From NCBI GenBank assembly GCA_902780865.1, contig CACZHC010000013.1:1-33163 (forward strand): a DNA stretch of 33,163 bases, in the 5' to 3' direction. The notes under the pieces were generated by a model, which saw only the letters and a list, made by a program, of their open reading frames with translations, was not told the DNA's origin and did no database searches. Made by a program: the position numbers and the translations under genes. Position 1 is the stretch's first letter. Each line of letters begins with the position of its first letter. Of the stretch, positions 29,269-33,163 are shown in pieces. Source of the DNA: an uncultured bacterium (GTDB taxonomy: Bacteria; Verrucomicrobiota; Kiritimatiellia; RFP12; UBA1067).

Positions 29269-31493
29269 GCGCAGAACTTCTTTCGCCTGCAGGGGACTTC
29301 GAGACGGCGCTTGCGGCGTTTGACGCTGGCGCGGACGCGGTATACTGCGGTCTCGCCGACTTCTCCGCGCGGGCCTTTGCGAAGAACCTCTCGTTTGAAG
29401 ATCTCGGCAATCTCGTCCGCTTCGCGCATGCGAAGGGCAAGAAGGTCTACGTCACGTTCAATACGCTCGTCGACGAGGTTGACGTCGAGCAAGCCGTCGA
29501 GACGCTTTCGCGGCTTGAGGAAATCGGCCCGGACGCGCTAATCGTCCAGGATCTTGGCATCGCGCGTCTTTGCCGTCGTCACTTCCCGGGCCTCGCGCTC
29601 CACGCCTCGACCCAGCTCGTCGCCCACAACTTGGAAGGCGTCCTTGCGCTAAAGGACGTCGGCTTTACGCGCGTCGTTCTCGCACGCGAGTTGTCGCTTG
29701 CCGAAATCGCGTCGATCTCCAAGCGGTGCGGCGGCCTTGAGCTCGAGTGCTTCATTCACGGTGCGCTCTGCTATTCGATCTCGGGGCTTTGTCTCTTTGG
29801 CGCGATGGAAAAGGGCAGAAGCGGCAACCGTGGCAAATGCCCCTACTGCTGCCGCATGGCCAGTTCCGCACTCGGCACCAGCTCGGCTTCGCCGAGCGCA
29901 AGCACTAGCGGCTTTGCCGCACAAGCACCAGGCACCATTTATCCCTTCTCCATGAAGGACCTGCGGCTTGGCGAGGACGTTCGAAAGCTCGTTGACGCTG
30001 GAGTCGTCTCGCTCAAGATCGAGGGCCGCATGAAATCGGCGCTATATGTCGCGGCCGTCACGAAGTTCTATCGGCAGATACTCGACTCTCGCGGCGGCAA
30101 GGGCGTTACGCTCGCCGACCTCGAGACCATCTTCTCCCGCCGCACAACGGAGCTCTATCTCGACGGCAAGGGCAAGGAGTCGCCGATAGACCCCGAGTCG
30201 CTCGGGCACCTCGGCGCGCCCATCGGAACCGTGAAGCGCGTAACGAAAGACCGCGAAGGGCGCAGGTGGCTTCGCTTCCACACGGCGCGCGCCCTTGAAG
30301 TTCACGACGGGCTTCAATTCGATACAATGTCCGACGGCAGGCACCTTGGACTCGGCATACGAGAAATGCGCCCTGCGATTTCAAGGACGCCGGTTTTCGA
30401 AGTCGCGGCTGGAACGGACGTCGAGATAGAACTACCCGAAGATTTCCAGATCCGAGAGGGAGAGAATGTCTACTGCTCGATGTCGAACGCCGTAAAGCGC
30501 ATGTTCCCCGCGCCAAGTTTCCGCCCGAGCGACTATCCTGGCGGCGTCAAGATTGACCTCGAAGTTACTATCTCCGCCGACTCTATTTCCGCTGCGGCGA
30601 ACGGCGTTACGGCGTCGATCCCCGGCACTTTTGACTCGGCGAAGAACCCGGAAAAGACTTACGGCGCCGTTGAAAAGGCGTTCTCGAAACTTGGCGAGAC
30701 GAACTATGCGCTTGGAAAGCTCTCTCTCATCGATCCCGACCGCCGCTTTGCGCCTATGAGCGTCTTGAACGACTTGAGGCGCGATCTCGTCGAGCGGCTT
30801 GACGAGGCCCGCGAAAAGGCGAGAAGGGCAAAGGTCGAGGAGGCGCTTGCTGATGACGGGGATTTGACAGAGATCCCGCAAGGGAATGTGGCCGCGCGTC
30901 GGCTTAAGATCCGCGTCGGCCAGACGGTCCCCGCAGGCGAGTGGGACGAGATCATAGTCGCTGTCACGTCGTCGACGAGCGACGTCGAAGTTGGGGCATT
31001 CGACGCTTCTACGACACGACTCGCATTGCCCGTCTACACGGCAGAGCCAGACTTCAACAAGCTGCGCGTTCTCGTGAAGCGGCTTCATCGCGAAGGTTTC
31101 GAGAAATGGGAGGCGAGCGACCTTGCTACGTTGCGACTTTTGAAGGCGGCTGGCGTCTCTGACATCACTGCCGACTGGACGCTCTATGCCTTTAACTCCC
31201 ACGCGCTTGCCGAGCTTTCTTCGCTTGGCGTGAAGCGCTTTGTGGCAAGCCCCGAGAATGTGCGCGAGAATCTCTCATATCTTGCCGAGAGCGGATACGA
31301 CATTGAGTTCCTCGCGCAACAGGCGACGCCGCTTTTTGTCTCGCTTACGAAGCCCGCCGCGGAGCAGGCCGATGGTCTTGCGATCTATCGCCGCGACAAC
31401 CTCTATGTCACGACGCGTCCAGTTCCGCGCACGTTCGACGCCCCCACTGGTGCGTCCACGCGAATCGACCTCTCCTGGAACCCGCCGGAATGA
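29265..31493 (+). CDS. Peptidase U32 family protein (RlhA/TrhP-like RNA hydroxylation)
   Basis: This 742-residue protein starts AELLSPAGDFETALAAFDAGADAVYCGL, the U32 N-terminal barrel signature, and continues with YVTFNTLV, HASTQL and the cysteine-containing HGALCYSISGLCLFGAMEKGRSGNRGKCPYCCR. This is followed by SMKDLRLGEDVRKLVDAGVVSLKIEGRMKSALYVAAVTKFYRQ and a long C-terminal region like the DUF3656-bearing RlhA proteins that hydroxylate a 23S rRNA cytidine; TrhP relatives act on tRNA. The cysteines are consistent with an iron-sulfur cluster. A Ser/Ala-rich insertion (residues 199-224) is encoded by palindromic repeats. The GTG at 29265 overlaps the lysA stop. The exact RNA target is not shown by sequence. 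Confidence 0.88.
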   Translation: MSAELLSPAGDFETALAAFDAGADAVYCGLADFSARAFAKNLSFEDLGNLVRFAHAKGKKVYVTFNTLVDEVDVEQAVETLSRLEEIGPDALIVQDLGIARLCRRHFPGLALHASTQLVAHNLEGVLALKDVGFTRVVLARELSLAEIASISKRCGGLELECFIHGALCYSISGLCLFGAMEKGRSGNRGKCPYCCRMASSALGTSSASPSASTSGFAAQAPGTIYPFSMKDLRLGEDVRKLVDAGVVSLKIEGRMKSALYVAAVTKFYRQILDSRGGKGVTLADLETIFSRRTTELYLDGKGKESPIDPESLGHLGAPIGTVKRVTKDREGRRWLRFHTARALEVHDGLQFDTMSDGRHLGLGIREMRPAISRTPVFEVAAGTDVEIELPEDFQIREGENVYCSMSNAVKRMFPAPSFRPSDYPGGVKIDLEVTISADSISAAANGVTASIPGTFDSAKNPEKTYGAVEKAFSKLGETNYALGKLSLIDPDRRFAPMSVLNDLRRDLVERLDEAREKARRAKVEEALADDGDLTEIPQGNVAARRLKIRVGQTVPAGEWDEIIVAVTSSTSDVEVGAFDASTTRLALPVYTAEPDFNKLRVLVKRLHREGFEKWEASDLATLRLLKAAGVSDITADWTLYAFNSHALAELSSLGVKRFVASPENVRENLSYLAESGYDIEFLAQQATPLFVSLTKPAAEQADGLAIYRRDNLYVTTRPVPRTFDAPTGASTRIDLSWNPPE
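29859..29937 (+). repeat. Palindromic in-frame insertion in the U32 gene
   Basis: Two stem-loops follow each other: GCTCGGC-TTC-GCCGAGC (29881-29897) and GCGGC-TTT-GCCGC (29908-29920). They are bracketed by the direct repeat GGCACCA (29874-29880 and 29931-29937). The encoded peptide is Ser/Ala/Gly-rich and falls between the CxxCCR motif and SMKDL, where relatives usually have a short loop. Confidence 0.65.
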
Positions 31494-33124
31494 TAGCGGA
31501 ATCTCTAAAGAAGCTTGCGCGGCTTTTCTGGATACTCCCGGGATTCCTTCTCTGGGCGTCGTTTCCGCCGATGGCGGAGAAGACCGACTGCGTGTTCGCG
31601 CTTGCGCCGCTTCTTTGGCTTGCCCGCAACAAAGACGCGAAGACGAACTTCTGTCGCTGGTTTCTGAACGGATTCGTCTTCTGGTTCGCTACGCTTTCGT
31701 GGATGCCTGCGATCGTCAAAAACGGTGGCCCCTGGCCGCTCGTCGTCCTCGGCTGGGGCGCACTCGCCGCGTACTGCGCGCTTTACTTCGGCGCTTTCGG
31801 CTGGCTTTCCGCGAAAGTCTGGGCGTGGGCGAAGGACGAGGGCTCTCCGTGGAGAAAACCGCCGCGCTTCCCCTACGCACGCCGCCTTTTCGCGATACTC
31901 GTCGCCGAGCCGCTTTTGTGGTGCGGGCTCGAACTTCTCCGCTCGCGTCTTTTCGGCGGCTTCTCGTGGAACCACCTCGGACTTCCGCTCGTCAATGCCA
32001 ACCTCGGCTCGCCTGCAGCCTTGGGCGGCGTCTATCTCGTAAGTGCCGTCGTCATCCTTGTCAACGGCACGATTGCGGGAATCGCCGAGCGCATAATGAG
32101 GCGCACGACCCGCTGGGCGTCGCTTGAGACTCTTATTCCGTTCCTGCTCATTTGGGGGTTGTATGCTCTTGAGGGAAGTGCAGCGCGTAGAATGGAGCTT
32201 TGGGAAAAGGAAGACTGCAACGTCGCGATGGTCCAGAGGAATTTTCCGTGCGTCTTCAAGCCGGCGGAGCGCGAGGATCCGATTGCTGTCTACTCCAACT
32301 TGCTCGCGAACGTCGCCTACACGCGTCCAGATCTCGTGGTGCTGTCGGAGAGCGCGCTAAGCGAGTTCGGCGCGGCGGCGGATTCGTCGCGCGCCCTCGC
32401 GTTTGCCGGTTGGGTTGCCAAGTCGACGGGCGCGCGCGAGGTAATCGCCGGCGGCGGGCGGTTTGCGGACGGCAAGGAGTACAATTCGGCGGCGCTGTTC
32501 TCCTTTGGCTTGGATGTGCGGCAGTCGGGGTGCGACATGCAGATCTACGACAAGGTCCACCTCGTGCCGTTTGGAGAATTTATCCCGGGCGACAAGTGGA
32601 TCACTGCGCTCCAGAAACTTGCGCCGGTCGGGAGCTGCACTCCTGGCGAGCTCAAGCTCCTTGGCGACTACGGCGTTGCGATTTGCTACGAGGACACAGA
32701 TTCCGCGCAGATGCGCGCGCTGTTGCATAAGGGCGCGCGTGCGCTCGTCTTCATAACGAACGACAGCTGGTTCTCCGATTCAATCGAGGCCGAGCAGCAT
32801 TCTTGGCAAGCCGTCGCTCGCGCGGTGGAGACTGGGCTGCCCGTCATCCGCGTGGGGAATTCGGGCGTCACCGGGACGATTGATCCCCGCGGCAGGGCCA
32901 GCTGGCTTTCCCGTGCGGACGGGCGTCCGCTCGTCGATGAGCGCGGCACTATGTGCGACACGGTGACGAAGCTCTCTCCACCCTGCCCCACCATGTCGCC
33001 GATGACATTCTACGGAACGGTTGGGGACATCCCGCTCGCCGTCTCATTTGCACTTCTCATCCTATCGATGGTTTTGGTAAAATATAGGGACACCTATGAA
33101 AAACGAAGATACCTGTCCATGTAA
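31490..33124 (+). CDS. lnt: Apolipoprotein N-acyltransferase
   Basis: This 544-residue inner-membrane enzyme adds the third acyl chain to lipoproteins. It has about six hydrophobic helices in residues 8-230, then a periplasmic nitrilase-like domain (about 244-510) with the Glu-Lys-Cys catalytic triad: Glu in VLSESAL (about 287), Lys in YDKVHLVPFGEF (about 355) and Cys in AICYED (about 398). A final membrane helix (IPLAVSFALLILSMVLV) ends the protein. ATG at 31490 overlaps the U32 stop. Its likely clients in this window include the lipoproteins at 1244, 1759, 3656 and 13472. Confidence 0.93.
   Translation: MIAESLKKLARLFWILPGFLLWASFPPMAEKTDCVFALAPLLWLARNKDAKTNFCRWFLNGFVFWFATLSWMPAIVKNGGPWPLVVLGWGALAAYCALYFGAFGWLSAKVWAWAKDEGSPWRKPPRFPYARRLFAILVAEPLLWCGLELLRSRLFGGFSWNHLGLPLVNANLGSPAALGGVYLVSAVVILVNGTIAGIAERIMRRTTRWASLETLIPFLLIWGLYALEGSAARRMELWEKEDCNVAMVQRNFPCVFKPAEREDPIAVYSNLLANVAYTRPDLVVLSESALSEFGAAADSSRALAFAGWVAKSTGAREVIAGGGRFADGKEYNSAALFSFGLDVRQSGCDMQIYDKVHLVPFGEFIPGDKWITALQKLAPVGSCTPGELKLLGDYGVAICYEDTDSAQMRALLHKGARALVFITNDSWFSDSIEAEQHSWQAVARAVETGLPVIRVGNSGVTGTIDPRGRASWLSRADGRPLVDERGTMCDTVTKLSPPCPTMSPMTFYGTVGDIPLAVSFALLILSMVLVKYRDTYEKRRYLSM
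33075..33083 (+). promoter_or_regulatory. Extended -10-like box before the SEC-C gene
   Basis: TGGTAAAAT inside the end of lnt is 12 nt from the next ATG (33096), predicting a leader of only about 5 nt. It is a weaker match than the other promoters. Confidence 0.45.
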
Positions 33125-33163
33125 GAGCGGCAAGACCTTTGGGGAATGCTGCGGTCCTATCAT
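33096..33163 (+). CDS. SEC-C motif protein (YchJ/UPF0225-like), N-terminal fragment cut by the window edge
   Basis: Only 22 complete codons are visible, starting MKNEDTCPCKSGKTFGECCG. The CPCxSGKxFxxCC zinc-binding motif is the SEC-C motif, found at the start of YchJ-family proteins and at the ends of SecA. Starting at a SEC-C motif on an own ATG fits a YchJ-like protein. It overlaps the 3' end of lnt in another frame. Confidence 0.7.
   Translation, partial: MKNEDTCPCKSGKTFGECCGPI

Overview
The window is gene-dense, G+C-rich bacterial chromosome with long same-strand operons joined by 4-bp ATGA or GTGA stop/start overlaps. The gene set points to a member of the PVC superphylum, most likely Kiritimatiellota or a related Verrucomicrobiota/Lentisphaerota lineage: two CesT-type secretion-chaperone-like genes, a cell-division cluster with a very divergent FtsZ, a MurC-MurB fusion, an AroK-AroB fusion, a eukaryote-type IleRS and a partner-switching phosphatase. 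This placement is inference from gene content; there is no rRNA in the window.

Layout. 1-1175: terminator-like palindrome, then two small acidic proteins resembling type III secretion chaperones. 1244-3336: two related small lipoproteins and a NamZ/DUF1343-type exo-N-acetylmuramidase. 3390-6438: a compact signalling operon made of a STAS anti-sigma antagonist, a solute-binding lipoprotein and a membrane sensor that carries both a PP2C (RsbU-like) phosphatase and an RsbW-like ATPase domain. 6460-7353 (minus): an RluA/RluD-family pseudouridine synthase. 7354-7817: a gene-free, repeat-filled region. 7818-16425: aroKB-aroA, then potA-potB-potC-potD (spermidine/putrescine ABC transporter), with lepA overlapping the end of potD. 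16586-22434 (minus): ddl-ftsQ-ftsA-ftsZ-mutL. 22435-22998: a second repeat-filled region containing an inserted element with perfect terminal inverted repeats and a 9-bp target duplication. 22999-33163: murCB, ileS, lysA, a U32 peptidase/tRNA-hydroxylation protein, lnt, and the first codons of a SEC-C protein.

Four themes stand out. First, five transcription units begin with an extended -10 box (TGNTATAAT or TGATATACT) whose last base is only 7 or 8 nt from the AUG, which predicts leaderless mRNAs; other units have normal Shine-Dalgarno leaders. Second, a structured ~257-bp cassette with 36-nt imperfect inverted arms occurs twice in opposite orientations (7496-7752 and 22544-22800), and the second copy sits inside a 426-bp element with mobile-element hallmarks. 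Third, repeat DNA also sits in frame inside three genes: an AGGAGTC heptad array in aroB, paired palindromes in the U32 gene, and hexamer plus 24-mer tandem repeats in mutL. Fourth, FtsZ lacks normal T7-loop residues but keeps a canonical C-terminal FtsA-binding peptide.

The genes cover peptidoglycan precursor synthesis and division (murCB, ddl, ftsQAZ, lysA), aromatic amino acid synthesis, polyamine uptake, translation (lepA, ileS, rluD), envelope lipoprotein maturation (lnt, with several lipoprotein clients in the window) and a stress- or nutrient-sensing partner-switching module.
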